A DNA stretch of 64,000 nucleotides from Glandiceps talaboti (GCF_964340395.1 NC_135550.1:9142864-9206863); one strand, 5' to 3'. Counted from the first letter of the stretch, positions 27,330 through 41,977 are shown. Program-made: numbers and translations. Notes: generated by a model from the letters alone, not told the origin.

Positions 27330-28120
27330 TCTAAACATCACTACTGATAACATGAAAATAATAGAAAATAGAGGTCGTATTAGTGAAATTTAAAAAAAAA
27401 TAATGAAATGAAATGAAATGAAAAATGAAACTTCAGGTTTCACGTTGCGTCAAATTTCGTTTCTTTAAAAAGCACACATAGAAACCCAACTGCTCTAATT
27501 ACCTAAAAGGTAACAAAAAGTACTACAAGGTCGAAGCCATTAGTTTAGAGTATACAGATCACCACCTTTTCAAGATTCAAATTAAATGTGTAGTTATTAA
27601 AGGTGAAAACACAACAGATCACAATTGGCGTTCATGTTTACACTGAACACCACAAAAGAAAAACGAGAGAGAAAGTGAAAAAATAGTGTGTATGTATTAC
27701 TTTACACAAAGCGATTATATAAAAAAAAAACTCGTACATTTCATCTCAATTTCATTTCGTTTTGACAGGGGGGGGGGAGAGTGATTTATTACGCCGAGTG
27801 ATGTTGAATTCTATCAGATCAAATGATACATATGGAGCCGTGCACATGACAGAATGCTGATAACTGAAACGATGTGAAGAGATCTCGACCTAAATATGTA
27901 TTGGGGAAATAATAAATCATCTAATAAAATTCTTCACTTCCATTCATCCTTTGAGGCCAAGGTTTGAATGGTACACCAGTGAGCCTAATTTTTTTAACGT
28001 ATGGTACTTTGCGCATCAATTGTTCACTGAAAATACCAGAGATAATGGACAATTTATAGGGGACACAAAATACAATCTGTTCAGAGATTCAAGGAAAGGT
28101 CAAATTCGTTTCGCAATTTA
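27330..28120. other. Non-coding DNA, no gene recognised
   Basis: AT-rich; short gaaat repeats near 27402-27430 and a G run near 27770. Confidence 0.4.
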
Positions 28121-28123
28121 AAT

Positions 28124-28219
28124 TGAATGAATGAATGAATGAATGAATGAATGAATGAATGAATGAATGAATGAATGAATGGATGAATGAATGAATGAAT
28201 GAATGAATGAATGAATGAA
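28124..28219. repeat. (GAAT)n microsatellite
   Basis: About 24 units with a single GGAT interruption. Confidence 0.95.
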
Positions 28220-30350
28220 ATAATTTACATATACATTAACTGATGACCTCAAATTCTATTACGTAATAACGTCATGTGCTATATATTGTTCGTTATGTTG
28301 CAATCTATTCATGTTGCAGTATCAATATCTATTGTCAAAAAACATATACATACAGTCACAATATTATATAACCATTATATTTCTAACTAATTTCTAACGA
28401 TATTATTTACAGACAGTAGTGTAAAGTGTTTGATATAATATATTAGTAAATATATATTGTGTGTATATGTACATTATTTAATTAATACATTATATGAAGG
28501 AGTTAGTGGAACAAGGGCCTAACGTCATTTTTTTTGCGATTTGTCAATTTTAACAATTTCAATTTGTACATCTGTGTTTTTGGCCTTTTTCTCAAGATAT
28601 CACTTTTTTGTGGTAGTGAAGTCCTTATGACACTAATCACTTCATATCGTATCATAACAGCATAATTGTATCATTGTTATGTCCTCTTTTTCGCCATGAC
28701 TTTAATAATATATGTCGCCGTAACCAAGGATCTGTTTTCATTTCTCTCTTTTATTTCGGTTTGAGAATAATTTATAAAAATGTTTACTGAAAGTATGTAT
28801 TCTTGCTTTGTGAACTACGATTTTCTATGTTAACGGTCGGTCAGTGTATTGAAATGGACACGATTCCACAATGTTATACTACCAGTAATTTCTTTTTGCC
28901 ATAAATGTGTCCTTATAAGTGAAGTTCGCATAGCTAGCTAATTTCACTTTCTGAAAATGTTTTCTCTTTTTTTTTTCATTGAACGTCATTGATTAGTTTG
29001 ATTTTGATACATGTACACACGACAAATCGATGCTAATTGAGAAGTACCAAGAAGAAAAAAACACGGGTAATTACATACATATGCGATATCATTCCAAATT
29101 TGTTATCGGAGACGGAGTACTGTCATTTTACGATACCCAATAGAATAATTATACTTTGTGTGGCCTATATATAGGTGTCTCCATCAATCTAAAGCCATCC
29201 ATGGAAAATTAGTTCAAATTGCCGGCACTTAGCTTTGGTCTGTTTTATCGGAAATAAATTACACGGGTAGTAAAAATTTACGGCAGTTTGGCCTCGGTGT
29301 TAAACTGATTACTAATGATTAGCATAAAGGCGGTCAAGATGAGGCCCGGTGTACGACAAAGCATCACAGCAATAGATAGATAGTTTTATTATCTTTGTCA
29401 ATATTTGATATCATGATAAAGAGCGAGGGTGGAAATATTCCATGTTTTTTGTTCGACATGCACGATATATATTTTTTTTGGCTACGTGCTGAAGTACACG
29501 TGTGAACGGGCGCAGTGCATGTTACACAGTCAGTCCCGATCCCGGCGCACAAAGAACGTCACCCGTTCTTGCGTATGGTCAGTCATCATGATGTATTATA
29601 CTAGTATTTGATGACACCATGTAAATTAATTGTCAGTTATATGCTAATTTGTATTTGTAAATGACAAATTAAAACTTTTCATTTTAATGACTAATTGACA
29701 TTTGATATCGAAATAACCACGGGAGGGGGAGGGGATGAATGGGGAGGGGGGAGGAAGTTATTTAAATAATAAAATTCTAAATTACGTTTATATCACGTGA
29801 CACTACAATACATTTTATAGAGAAAATATTGAATATTGACCTTTTGGAATACAAGCAAAAAAAATGGTAAAAATATAACTATAAAAAAGTGAGAAAAAAG
29901 ACCCCCCCCCCCCATTCATATTATTTGATTTGATTTGATATATGTAAGATTCACTAACAAGGATTTTGTTTTTAATTTTTTTTTAATTTAAAATTTTTTT
30001 TTTACAGGTTTTATCTATGACCAGAAAGAATAAAAAAAGACACTTTTAGACTTCCTGTTGATTTGACACATTTCATATCCTTTCCCAAGTCACACTACTA
30101 CTTCACTTTTCACTGCGATGATAGTCACGTGTGTAACAACTGAAAAAAAGGTGCAAGCGACGCGTTATTGATAATACAGCTAGTTAGTAAAATGAACTTT
30201 TAGTCCCACAGCAGCAGGAATGTGTGAAGCTGATTCAAAAATGTACAGTCAATTTGAATGTTGATCGGTTAGAATGATGACTTAAATGCAGTGTTTATCT
30301 GCATCTATAAGAATAATATTATGGTATATGTATGTGCTTGTCTGTCAGTT
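28220..30350. other. Non-coding DNA, no gene recognised
   Basis: Mostly AT-rich. The 29160-29350 stretch is more complex and could be a conserved non-coding block. Runs of G near 29726 and C near 29903. Confidence 0.35.
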
Positions 30351-30354
30351 TGTG

Positions 30355-30376
30355 TGTATGTATGTATGTATGTATG

Positions 30377-30407
<31 letters not shown>

Positions 30408-30451
30408 TGTATGTATGTATGTATGTATGTATGTATGTATGTATGTATGTA
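30355..30451. repeat. (TATG)n microsatellite
   Basis: Tetranucleotide array with one missing base near 30406 that shifts the frame. Confidence 0.95.
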
Positions 30452-30759
30452 GATTGCTTTACATTTGTAAACGTATATTGATTGTAATCTAATATTTGCA
30501 TGTCGTGTACCATTTCGTGTGCCAATTTATCACAATTGTCTCTTATATCCATTCTACATATGTACTTATCTGTCGTTTTACTTGTACCGGATTCATCAGC
30601 TGTTGTCTTTACTTAAATAAGAGAGGGACTACTGGCATTGAAACACCGTTATATTTTATTATCGAAGGAGTAAAAAGACACTTTCAAAAAGTCATTGGTT
30701 ATATGAAGAAAGATGAAAATCATCCTTTCTCGAACCCCCCCCCACCCATATGTTTGTTT

Positions 30760-33700
30760 TGATTATTTTATGTAATGATTATGAAACTAGTCATATGAAA
30801 TATTCATTTCTATGGAATGTAATTAAATTTGTTTGGTAGACGCCATTGCAAAGTTAGACGTCGGCCTGTATACCACAAATATATTAGTCCATTACCAAAT
30901 GCGATGATGACGAACGATTGTTATTCAGAAGGAAGAATAGAAACATATGACACATGGTATTCGGTTGATTTGACTTATATTTGAGTATTTACGGCTTAAA
31001 GACAGATACAATTGAATAGCAGGTATATGTATAGAAACTGTAGATTAAATTAAATGGACTCTTTGCAATGAAAATGTCTACGTCAAAGGGACCGGCTGAG
31101 AACACTTTACTACTAATGGTAAATCATGCACGTATCGTGGAAAGACCCCGAGTGTTTTACTGTCGGTGGGTATTCAGTGATCTATTATCCGACATCGCTT
31201 AGTCCACCTGGCATCGTAATTGTATCATTTATCATGCACAGCAAAGTCACCGACGGGACACCGAAGTTCTACGAAGTGTATTAGACTGCTACTCGGCATG
31301 CAAACGGCGTTTCATTACTACCTCTCAGCTAAATTAAATATTCATGCTATTCATGTGAATATTGTGAGTTTGCTGCTAGGGATGTCCTAACCCTTTGTCA
31401 ATGGGATTGACTCTCATGGTACTCGAGTTTTTTTTTTTTTTAAATTTAAATCAGAATTCAAAGCGTCTTTTATATGTCGTGTAAGTAGCCGATTACAATG
31501 AGAATTGCGTCATCGTGTAGGTAAGTGGGGAGTTAGGTGTATCTAGTCACGTGTTCATTTGTCCGTATTATGCCAAAATTATAACTGTTGTCAGTTGTGC
31601 TGCATTCTCTGCATAGATGCGAGAGATGAAAACCTATTGCGGTAACCAGGAAACGGTTGCCAGAGAAACCACTGGAAGTAATGAAAGAATGAGGATAACT
31701 GTCAGGAAATGATATCAGTGTACTTCCTCGTAATTTACATGTAATATATGCAACAAAGTCGTTTCCCTTCCTTATAGATCATACCAGCCTATAGGTGAAC
31801 CCCAGAGGTAGATGTGCTGAGCGACGCTAAACACTGCGATAGCTCTCACGAGACGCACAAGACTATTACAATTCAGTGAATGATCCAACCATAATAATTC
31901 GTAGATCCAACATCAGAATTTATCAAAAAAAATCATGATAATCTCACGATCGGCCATTGTAATTAAATGTTTATAAAACGGAACCACATAATTGCGCGCA
32001 AAATGTTAACGAAAAAAAATCACCTAAAAATTGTAAAAGATTGCGTAAAGCTTCGACACCATTTACACATCAATTTTAATGGTTACCTGTGTACAAGAGA
32101 AAGTGCTCGCCGTGCATCGTTGGTTCTTCGCGGTTCTTTTCAGTTAGTCTTAAACGTCTACAATAACTTGAACTAAACATTGTCATTGTCCCCCCCCCCC
32201 CCCTCTTCATTTTACATGGGCTGTTTACTTCGGAATACCTGGACCATTTTATAGAGAACTATCACGCATTTGACCTTGTTGACGGCAATTTAGACGTAAT
32301 GTTGATTTCACGGTCTGACTGTCTGAAACGAACTGACAACATTTAGTATTTTTATTGGTGAGATTAATTCCCGCCAAATAAGTGCACTCAAGAAGGTAAT
32401 TTTGTCCCAATGCCCCCGTTGATAAATCATATTGACACGCGTTGAACGCGAAAAGTACTCGCTGTCCTAGAACTGTGTATATAGTCCACCAAGCAATAAA
32501 TCAAAAACTCAAGATTGATTCAAAAAAAAAATCAACGCTGAAAGTCCATTATCTCGTTGGCCCTCACACTCTAGCCCAACCGTTACACAGTAATATAAAC
32601 CCTACCGTTATTCCTCATAACACCATCTTAAATTAAAAATTTAAAAATGCTCGAACAGAGCTGGTCTTAAATCACATTTCACAGTAACTGTAATGCTACC
32701 CATCCATCCTTCACGCTGAGGATGAAGGACTTGTGTAAGCGGGGGAAAAAAACAATTAATCAAGTACGAATTTCCCACCGCAGTAATTAGTTTTGACCTT
32801 GTTGCACCTGGATTGCTGCCCGAATCAATAATTTTGTTTGCATGTGGCAAGGTCACAAAAACATCCATTTTTTTTGTTCTTGTTCAGTTTTACGTCTTTC
32901 TGTCTTTTGTCTGTGTAAAATGACTGCGCGCGCAAGGGATCGGGAGCGCGGGAAGGGAATGTTTTTGGTTCGGTGAATGTTTATAGTTGCGTTATAAAAA
33001 ACTCCAACGAGAACTTTAAAAGACAGAGAAACCTAACTGACGTATTTTAAACTGGTAGGGAGATTTAGCAGCTGGGGCAGGACTGTCACTGTGCCATTAT
33101 TATATAGTTCTGAAATGTGTGAAGGACACGGAACAAAAGCTAAAGACAAACGCATGTGTTTACGTAATCTGTCTGTGTCATTGAAAGGTTCAGATTTTAC
33201 AATCAGATTGGGTTCGGCATAGACTCATGGCCAACTATGCTACTACATGTATTTAGATGATTTAGAGAAATACAAGTTTAATGCATATGAATGTGAATTC
33301 AACCTTTCCTTATCATTTGACTTTTATCATACATTAGTAAATATTTGTTTGTCGTATCAGTATTATAGCTTCTAATCTGACCGACATGTGTGTTGATAAG
33401 CGTTTTACAATAAACCGTCTGTGGTTACTACTTCATGCACTGTGACACGTGCGCGATGAACACCCATGTCCCCAAAGCTCGGCGTAATAAGCTTATCTCT
33501 CTGTGAGTGTATATAAACCATACTTTGGTTCCTATAAGAAAGACTTTTCGAATATGAGCCATCGCACCTTGAACTTGTTTTCCTGATTAAAGAAATTAAC
33601 TTATCCAGGGGGGAGGGGCGCAATGAATGCAACTGCTTATCTGGTCGCCGCTACGTGCTGACGTCACGAAACTTTGAACCAATGGCATTTTAGGAGCTGT

Positions 33701-34030
33701 TGACCTACGATAAAAACGTATTTGTACGGAAAGGGCAGATCGCATTACGTTACATCGAAGGGGATGCGGCTATATATATCAGACGGATAGGCCTTCGAAT
33801 GTGCAGTGTATCAGATGAATGTGGAAGTCTGTATTAAACTGAGTTTATTAGTTAATGAGAGGCACTCTCTGTAACCGAGGCCCCATTTTCCACTTAAGTA
33901 AGACAACCCTTTCCGTGTCTGTGAGTAAACAAACGTTTCATAGCATACCAATTGGCTCCGCATACGTGTTAGTAGAGGTGGTTGGGCACACACAAAGGGA
34001 CTTAGTAACTGAAATTGCTACGGTGTTTTG
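30760..34030. other. Mostly unique non-coding DNA
   Basis: No exon recognised. The 31.1-31.7 kb part is complex, with a near-palindrome around 31333-31365 (aatattca and tgaatatt arms) and an X-box-like site at 31656. A C run lies near 32190. Confidence 0.35.
31656..31669 (+). promoter_or_regulatory. Second RFX X-box-like motif
   Basis: GTTGCCAGAGAAAC keeps the GTTGCC and AAC half-sites of an X-box, and GGTAACC lies 8 bp upstream. Weaker than the site at 25626. Confidence 0.25.
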
Positions 34031-34032
34031 AT

Positions 34033-34138
<106 letters not shown>

Positions 34139-34329
34139 TTGAATTTCTGGTCTGTGCTCGACCAGACATAGGATGTAGGACAGGCGTCAACATATTTTAC
34201 AAGTTAATTGTATAAGGACATTTTGTTACGAAGCAAACATAAACACCAGCAAGCATAAAGTTGCAGACTGCCATACAATAATTATCACACAACCACGGGG
34301 ATCCCAGGAACCTTGGTACAAAGAAAAAA

Positions 34330-34421
34330 GACAGACAGACAGACAGACAGGTAGGCAAGCAAGAAGACATGTAGGCAGACAGACAGACATGTCGACAGAC
34401 AGACAACAGACAGACAGACGG

Positions 34422-34488
<67 letters not shown>

Positions 34489-34569
34489 GGAATAAAGAAA
34501 GAAGCAAGCAACCAACCAAACAAACTAACATACATACATACATACATACATACATACATACATACATAG

Positions 34570-34600
<31 letters not shown>

Positions 34601-34679
34601 CATACATACTTACATACATACATACATATATACATACATACATACATACAAACAAACAAACAAACAAACAAACAAACAA
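34330..34679. repeat. (GACA)n-(CATA)n-(CAAA)n compound microsatellite
   Basis: GACA with GACG and other interruptions to about 34490, CATA with occasional CTTA units at about 34529-34650, then CAAA to 34679. ORFs on both strands across it are artefacts. Confidence 0.95.
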
Positions 34680-34927
34680 AATGATAATATAATGATAACA
34701 AAATAAATGTACATAAAACAAGCACACAAGTAAATGAAAAATATCATTTTAAACTCATGGATAACTATGTATATGTAAACGGGCCTTTATACTATTGAAA
34801 TAATACACTATGTTTTTATATACATACTAATCCATACCACAGACAAGTCTGTGTCCATACAAACACACGGGATGTTTGTATGAATGAGTATTTACTCTTG
34901 CATATTTTGTTTTGTTCTATTCATTTG

Positions 34928-34952
34928 CTTGTTTGTTTGTTTGTTTGTTTGT
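34928..34952. repeat. (TTTG)n microsatellite
   Basis: About six units. Confidence 0.85.
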
Positions 34953-34954
34953 AA

Positions 34955-36530
34955 CAACGTTCCTGGTCTCCCTGTGGCACAACCTGTGCGCTTTAACGAA
35001 TAGTAGGAATTCGCTATTTTAATAAATCATATAATTTTTTTTCAAAAGTAATTACTCATTGACCTTTTTTTTACACAGACATTATCAATAAATTGCGTAA
35101 GTAAAAAAAAATGCGACGTATAACAAAGTTCTGGCATGATACGTACATCGATACATTTTCAAATGACTGAATTTGATTGATTATAATAGTCACGTGAGGG
35201 GAGGGATAGACATGTTTTTGCACAACGAATTGTATGTTGTAATTTATCGAATTTAGTTATTAAAGACCCAACAAACACGGTTGTGAGCGAAAACGTCAAC
35301 TGGGGGGGGGGGGGGGGGATATAGTCTGCCGAATGCACTAGCTAAATATAACTTTAGTTGTGTGACGACATTGAGTCGTTCACACTCCCTCCCCGGTCTC
35401 TCTCATTGCCGCTTTTTAGTTCAATACCAGTTGATTAAGATTAAGAATGCAAATCTAAAAATTGTATTATTATTTCATGTAGCAACGGATATTCAATCCA
35501 CGTAGATAAACTTGAACTTCGCGTCAGAGAATCATTCATGAACTATATCCACCAATGGATGACCGATCTAATGCGACGACGACGAGGTCAAGATCAACAG
35601 CTAAAGATAATAATCTTTGGAAAGCACTTGTATCGAATTCAGTCCGTGCACTCCAAAAAACACCCCCCCCCCCAAAAAAAAAAAAATAAAATAAAATAAA
35701 ATAAACCCCCCCCCAAAAAAAAACAACAACAAACAAACCCGGACAACAAACCCCTTTTTTTATTTGATCCGTCTGGGAATTAACTCTTCACCGGCCTTCG
35801 AATCTACAACTGAATAATAACGCATGTAGCCGGGGTATTGTTTTCCACTTGTCCTTGTCCCATATTTATCATCACCGTCCTCTATTAATATTCGCGCACC
35901 GTTATTCCCAACATTCGCGAAAGTGTATTTAAAGTTTGTCCATCCATCGCGTTTTCGGTGAACAGGTGTGGGGCCTGTTTATGAGCTATATAAGTCTGTA
36001 GAACTTAGATATATCACGCATAATCCCATATTGTAAAGTACGGTGCCCCGGGACGGTGCCATACGATTGATTATGGGTGTGGATGTTATTAAAAACAGGG
36101 CGGGTGAAATTCTATCCATAGTATATAGAGCACTATGAACGCAAATAAATGAACATGAACAATCATTAAAAAATCATATTGAAGAATCATTTTTTTGAAT
36201 GAATAATTTTTTCAGTATCGATTCCAAATCTTTCGCCCATGACATGAGTTGGAGTGAACAAATAGCCGACTGCGTTGAACTTAAAAAGTGGGAAATATCC
36301 ACACGTTGACATCAGTAATGACAGGATAATTAATGAGGCCATAAAAGTAGAACATTACGAACCATATGTGCACAAGGTGTAATGTTGATTTTAAAAAAAA
36401 TGTTCGACATCTGACAAGTGATGAGACCTTTTCGACACATTTTGGTAATGTAATCAAAATTAGAATCTGAGCGAAACAGATGTAGATACAATAATTAATT
36501 GTACATGGTGTTTTTCGTGACTGAAATGGA
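34955..36530. other. Non-coding DNA with homopolymer runs
   Basis: A G run near 35301-35317. C runs alternating with A runs near 35661-35720. No exon recognised. Confidence 0.4.
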
Positions 36531-36536
36531 ACTGAA

Positions 36537-36893
36537 TGTGTGTGGTTCGATGGTGCACAGTGAGGGCATTGCACTTGGGGCGTTGGGGGTTGGTATGTGG
36601 CTTTTCCAGCATCGAATTTCGATCGAAAGGTATCACGTGGACGTAATGTGAACAGAGTCGGGATATTGTATTTCACCAGATATCGTGGTGTGGTACAAAG
36701 GAGGGGCCATGCCTCATGGACAGTTTGCTTGTGTGTGTGTGTGTGGGGGGGGGGGGGGGCAAAATGTCCTATCTCTTCACGATACTTCCAAGTGAGACCT
36801 TTCGATCGAAATTCGGTGCTAGAAAAGCCACCCCTCCCTCAAACAGAACAGTGCAATACCCCCCCCCCCTTTATACCACACACTTTTGGCTGT
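36537..36893. mobile_element. Foldback (inverted-repeat) element, MITE-like
   Basis: The arms at 36598-36640 and 36789-36832 are inverted copies (ggcttttc.agca.cgaattt sharing tttcgatcgaaa). Weaker complementarity extends outward through gcattgcac/gtgcaatac and tgtgtggt/accacaca. The interior holds (TG)n and a G run. No target duplication is clear, and overlapping ORFs are not coding. Confidence 0.65.
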
Positions 36894-36989
36894 CGTAAAC
36901 CTCTCACACCTCTTTGCGGAAACCGTTCTAGCCCTCTTTATATCGTGATGGAAGAAACATCATTCTGGTTCGTGAGAATGTAAAAGAAA

Positions 36990-39740
36990 CTAATGCCAAC
37001 AAAAGCATCATATTTGTGTATAATTTAGTAACGACCCTTTTAGGCAGTAGAGGAAAAGAAATTTTGCTGAATCAGCATTCTGTTTCTGCGCAACTTTATG
37101 CAGGAGCCTACATGTAGAAACACATATCTTGTGACACAATTTGCTCTATTAGAACTTATGTTACCGTGTATATGACATTGTATAGTAGGAGAGTATAGTA
37201 CCTGTGGTTTTATGGTTCTAGCCTTTATCAGTGGTACATAGTGGAGATCGCTATTGCACAACAACATTACAAAAAGGTGATTTTTAAAGGTATATTTAAT
37301 AGCAGTGTAATAAAAACATAAGGTATAAGTTTATACAGATATGAAATGTTATATGGTTAACGCCATCAGGATTATAGGAAATTAATACAAAGCATAACGT
37401 TTCGTTCAGATCACAACAAGCAAGCTGTTTCCTTCCCAAATCACCTATAAAAAATAATAAAACAGTTCATTTTTTTATGATTTACAGTCACGCGGGAATT
37501 TGTTGGCCCAACACAGGATCTTGTGTTATACGATCAAAGCAGACCGGGGACGTGTGTATATATTTTATACCTAACTTAGGTATGTATGTACGTACAATGT
37601 ATGGCAGCGCCGTGTCGCATCACCTGGTCTGTTATATTGATCTATTTATGGAAAGGGAGTTTGAGAGACGGCACAGGTGACCCAAGTCATTGACACCAGC
37701 CAGGGATTGTTACATTTTTGAACGGGAACCACGCCTTGTCAGTGATGTGAATGCGATGGCAAGGCACCTATTCTGCTAATAGATAATCTGACATCGACAA
37801 GTTTCGTCACCGACAAAAGAGTTCGTTCTATCACGCCGCATGGTGTCACTTCGCGTTCCGGACAATGACCGATGTATACCATCAATTTTGTTTAAATAAA
37901 TATTTTTTACCAGTTTCACAGGGAAATCCTGAGCCAAATCATTGTATACGATACTGTGTTATTCAAAGGATTTGATTGCGAACACGGTTTTTCATTACGT
38001 ACCCTTATTATATTCTGTGCAGCTACAGGATACGCCAGCTCCGGATATACTATTACTACTCTTACGTATCGACTCATCGTCTCGAGGACACACTGCTGGT
38101 GAAGCGAGTACATTTAAAAAAATCTCTCTGAGTTATGAATAATAAATAATATTGATTTCTTTGACAATAGTCTATAGAAGTGACGGAGGCAGTGGTATTA
38201 TTTGGTGGATCGCCGCGCCAGCGACATCATACACAAGGAAGTCTGTCTACATATATCTATACTAGTATTACGCAGTCCCAAAGAAATAAGAATCATTAAA
38301 TTCCTCGTAATAATATTGTCGATCAAAACTATCGATTATTGATAATGTATTGTGTCAATAGTCTGTTTACAGAAGGAATACACTTTTAAACAGATGACGA
38401 TGGTGAAACACCTGTTCTAGCTGGGTAAAATTGACAACGGCGAGTTTACAAGTCCGCAGACTAACCCTAGATATCGACCCTTAGCTTTTATTTGATTTCG
38501 GTCCCCAATTTCGGTTACGTCCTCTAAGTATTTCAGAGGACAGCCGAAAAGAACCATGCGAAGGGGTTTACCTACGCTATCCGTAAACAGGCAACGGTTA
38601 GACTGACAGTGCATCGCGACCTACTTTAGCTACGATTGAGGATGCGATAATTCCAGTTGTTTCACGTGTCTTACGTGTCGATATTTTTAGATCCCGGTCG
38701 TTGCACCGAGTGATGAACGACACGTCATTTCTAGATAGAGATCGGACGGTAAATAATAGATAACACAAATTACACAATTTCAACAAATATATCATTATAC
38801 AATTACCCATTTCATCTTTTATGACAATATTGGGAAAAAATAACTTCCTCACCATCTGACAGATCGCTTTTTTTTATGAAAATGGTTTTATTTCGTAAAT
38901 CTTTGCACATTAAATAGCCTCAGCAGAATTAAAAAAAAAAACCCACACAATATCCGCATCACATAAATATTCATATAACTAAAACAAACTTTATCACTGT
39001 ATGATAAAAAGCATATTTTAATGATAAATTTACACATCTATATTAAATAAAACTTACATTTTTTATGTTTTGTTCAATATTTATATTTCCTTATGTAGAT
39101 GAATAAAATATGTGCGTAATAAAAATACCCACATCTTTACATACAGGTTGCTGACCTCTGTAGATATTGTAAATAGGGTTTGATAATCTGTACGTATTGA
39201 CGTCATCCTCAGCTGTCTTTCAGTTTCATGAGAAACTCAAATCTGAATATAGAATTTTGGAAACCCCCCTTGCACTTCCCTGCAATGTGTGGCCTCTACC
39301 TTCCTACCCTTTTGCACACAAGTGTTAACAGCTTAAAATCGGGTATCATTTAGATATGATTGTATGAATGAAGGAGAAAAACAACATTAAAAAAAAATCT
39401 CTGGTTGGTTGAACTATGCCCGAATTCATTAAAATCTCTTGGGTGAATCCAATGTCTTAGGTAATGCTGGTACATTGATCAACTTTCTACTTTATTTAAG
39501 AGTGATTCTGATTGGCTCCTACACAAATCCTTTGACCAATCAATCACACACTTTTAATGATATACATTACATATATGACCGGTCATTGTGTTTGTAATGG
39601 TCTTGGTCAGTGCTTTATGACAACAGTTGTAAATATATACAATTTGTTGTTTTTTCCCCCAGTGATATTGGATAGTGTCACAGGTGTTACAAATACTAAA
39701 TGTACTAGCATTGAACATTCACTGAGTAAAGGAATACAAT
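36990..39740. other. Non-coding DNA, no gene recognised
   Basis: No exon with both good borders and coherent coding. Local palindromes such as acctaacttaggt near 37569 and gtacgtac near 37590. Confidence 0.35.
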
Positions 39741-39745
39741 GTAAT

Positions 39746-40080
39746 TACTACAGCGGCAATCGAGGTTTCAGTTCACTAAGACAGACACAAACTTAGACTG
39801 TTGTTGTTCAATGTGGCAGAGTACACAAGTGGGTGATTGAGGTGCTTCTGTTGTACAGATGTAATTATCCTGTAATCAAGATAGTGTAAACTCTCGAGGT
39901 CCCCCTCCCCCCCCAAAAAAAAAACCCAGAAAAAAACACTACAAGATCATGAAAGTCATCAGAAATGCTACCCTGCTGTGCACATTCAAACCATTTGATA
40001 GCTAATATAGACGTCTCAACAATAGTTGTAGTATGTGTCTATCTTAGTAAGCCGAAACCTCGATTGCCACGGCAGTATTA
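39746..40080. mobile_element. Foldback MITE with about 45-bp terminal inverted repeats and TA flanks
   Basis: The left end (ggcaatcgaggtttc at about 39755) and the right end (gaaacctcgattgcc at about 40053) are inverted. Similarity runs on through actaaga.agacaca and into aacta/gttgttg. TA sits at both ends (39746 and 40079), as with Tc1/mariner-type insertions. The interior has C and A runs and no ORF. Non-autonomous. Confidence 0.7.
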
Positions 40081-41975
40081 GCACAGATGCATATGACAAG
40101 TCATTTTGAGAGCTTCACTTCATAATCTACAAAAAATTATTTCTTATTAAAACCCTGTAAATACAAAAACAAAAAAGCACACTTCATAACTTCAACATAT
40201 CTGATATATATATATTTGATAATTTTAAATATTTTAAAGGAAATGTAAATTTACAATGACAGTCACATGACTCTTTTCAATTCGATGTATGGTTTTGACA
40301 GAATTTAGGGATGAACGATCATAATTGTCACTAACCTGTGATAAGTGAGAATTGATGACAATTTCTCATTAGCAGCTGTTACAATTGATCAAAAATGATC
40401 ACACAACTGCATTTGCTGTCAAAGTTTTTTAGACTGTACAATTTAAAAAAAAATCTTATCCAATATCATAAATTTGTGGAAATTTTTAAAAATAGAATTA
40501 ACAGTTTACTGAAATTAATGGTCAATAGGAAAGAGTTTCACAGTTTATATACATTTTTTTTAAAACAAGTTCTGATGTTACACCACCTGTAAACTCCATA
40601 GTCAAATCATTCATTGAATTGTAAAAGGTCAGGGATAAAATGCATACATCTGTGAAAAAAAGCACACTTTTCAAAAAACTCAAAATGGCAGACAGTTACA
40701 TAAATCTCTATATCGTATATACTAGTTTGTATTTACATGGTACTCTGAGTACAAACATACATTCCAACAGGTTGCACAGTTATAAACATTATCAGAAATA
40801 AAAAATTTGCTTTTTTTTCTTCATATCATACATGTGGTAGAATATGACTGATGATGATCCAGAACACAGAGTGGGAAAGTGCTATATAAAATCTAACGTA
40901 TTCAGTATTATTATGAACAGTACTGAATGCCTCCCTTCCTCATCCTGTATGCATATATTATGTAAGATTATCGATATTTGGTTTTGATGTGCAAGTTGTT
41001 ACACAGTCTGGTACAGTTACTACTTTTGTTGTTTAATAAATGAGTGAATAGTTTACATAAATAGTTTTTTTTTCAAATTCGTACAATTATATAGGTTATA
41101 TAAATGTCACATATGGCAGAGATGATGATCTATGGTCTGATTACAACATGTTGGACCATGTAACTAGGGGTAGGTATATTATATAATATATTATGACACA
41201 ACCTGCTATGATGCCCAAGTACAACTGTAGTATGTACACTTGGGGAATTTGCATGAATATGATGCGATGTGTTTCTCTGCAGTCTTAGCTAGTGAAAGTG
41301 CAGCAGAAAACACTGTAAGCATGAGAACAAGTACCCTGAGTACTAAACCAAAACTTTTGGAGCCAGTGATGAGTTAGCTGGGAGTTTACATAGTGCAAGT
41401 CACTTTGTAAAGCTACAACTAAGGGGAAATTGCAGACGATCCTAGAGCCGGCACCTAGCTCTAAAAACAATGATATTACTTGTGTAATAAAGTCATTCAC
41501 ATCATTTCCTTTGACACTTATTATCCAGAAATAGTAGAAACACAAAAAGTGCTATTTTCAGCAAAAAACATGTGTTCAATTTACCGACTTTCTCCAATTA
41601 CATATAGCAAGTAAATCATGATTTGTTATACATTTCTATGCCAAGGAAGGAGGTCACCAAACTTTTAATACGTAGAGTTTTGAATTACGTGATAATGACG
41701 ATAAAATACATCAATTTTATGTCATTTTACCACACAAATTATTCTCTAATTATTGCTATTAAGTACAGTATTTTATCTCCACAGCCATTTAAAACATAAT
41801 TGCGATATTAATCAGAATAACGTCATAAAACATTTCAATACGGAAAGTGCGAGTGTTATAGTATCCTGTTTTTTTTGTAGCATTAACCTGGTAAGTTTTA
41901 ATAGTGTGTCAACTCTGTTGGGGGTCAGTCGTACTTTGGAAGTACTGACTTACCTATTATATGTAAATTAGCCGA
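40081..41975. other. AT-rich non-coding DNA
   Basis: No exon recognised. It carries caaaatggcagac near 40682, possibly related to the dispersed repeats at 42.8 and 56.6 kb. Confidence 0.35.
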
Positions 41976-41977
41976 CA

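Noticed and set aside
36281-36983. ORFs of 131 and 128 codons on opposite strands
   Set aside because: They cover the foldback element with its TG, G and C runs.
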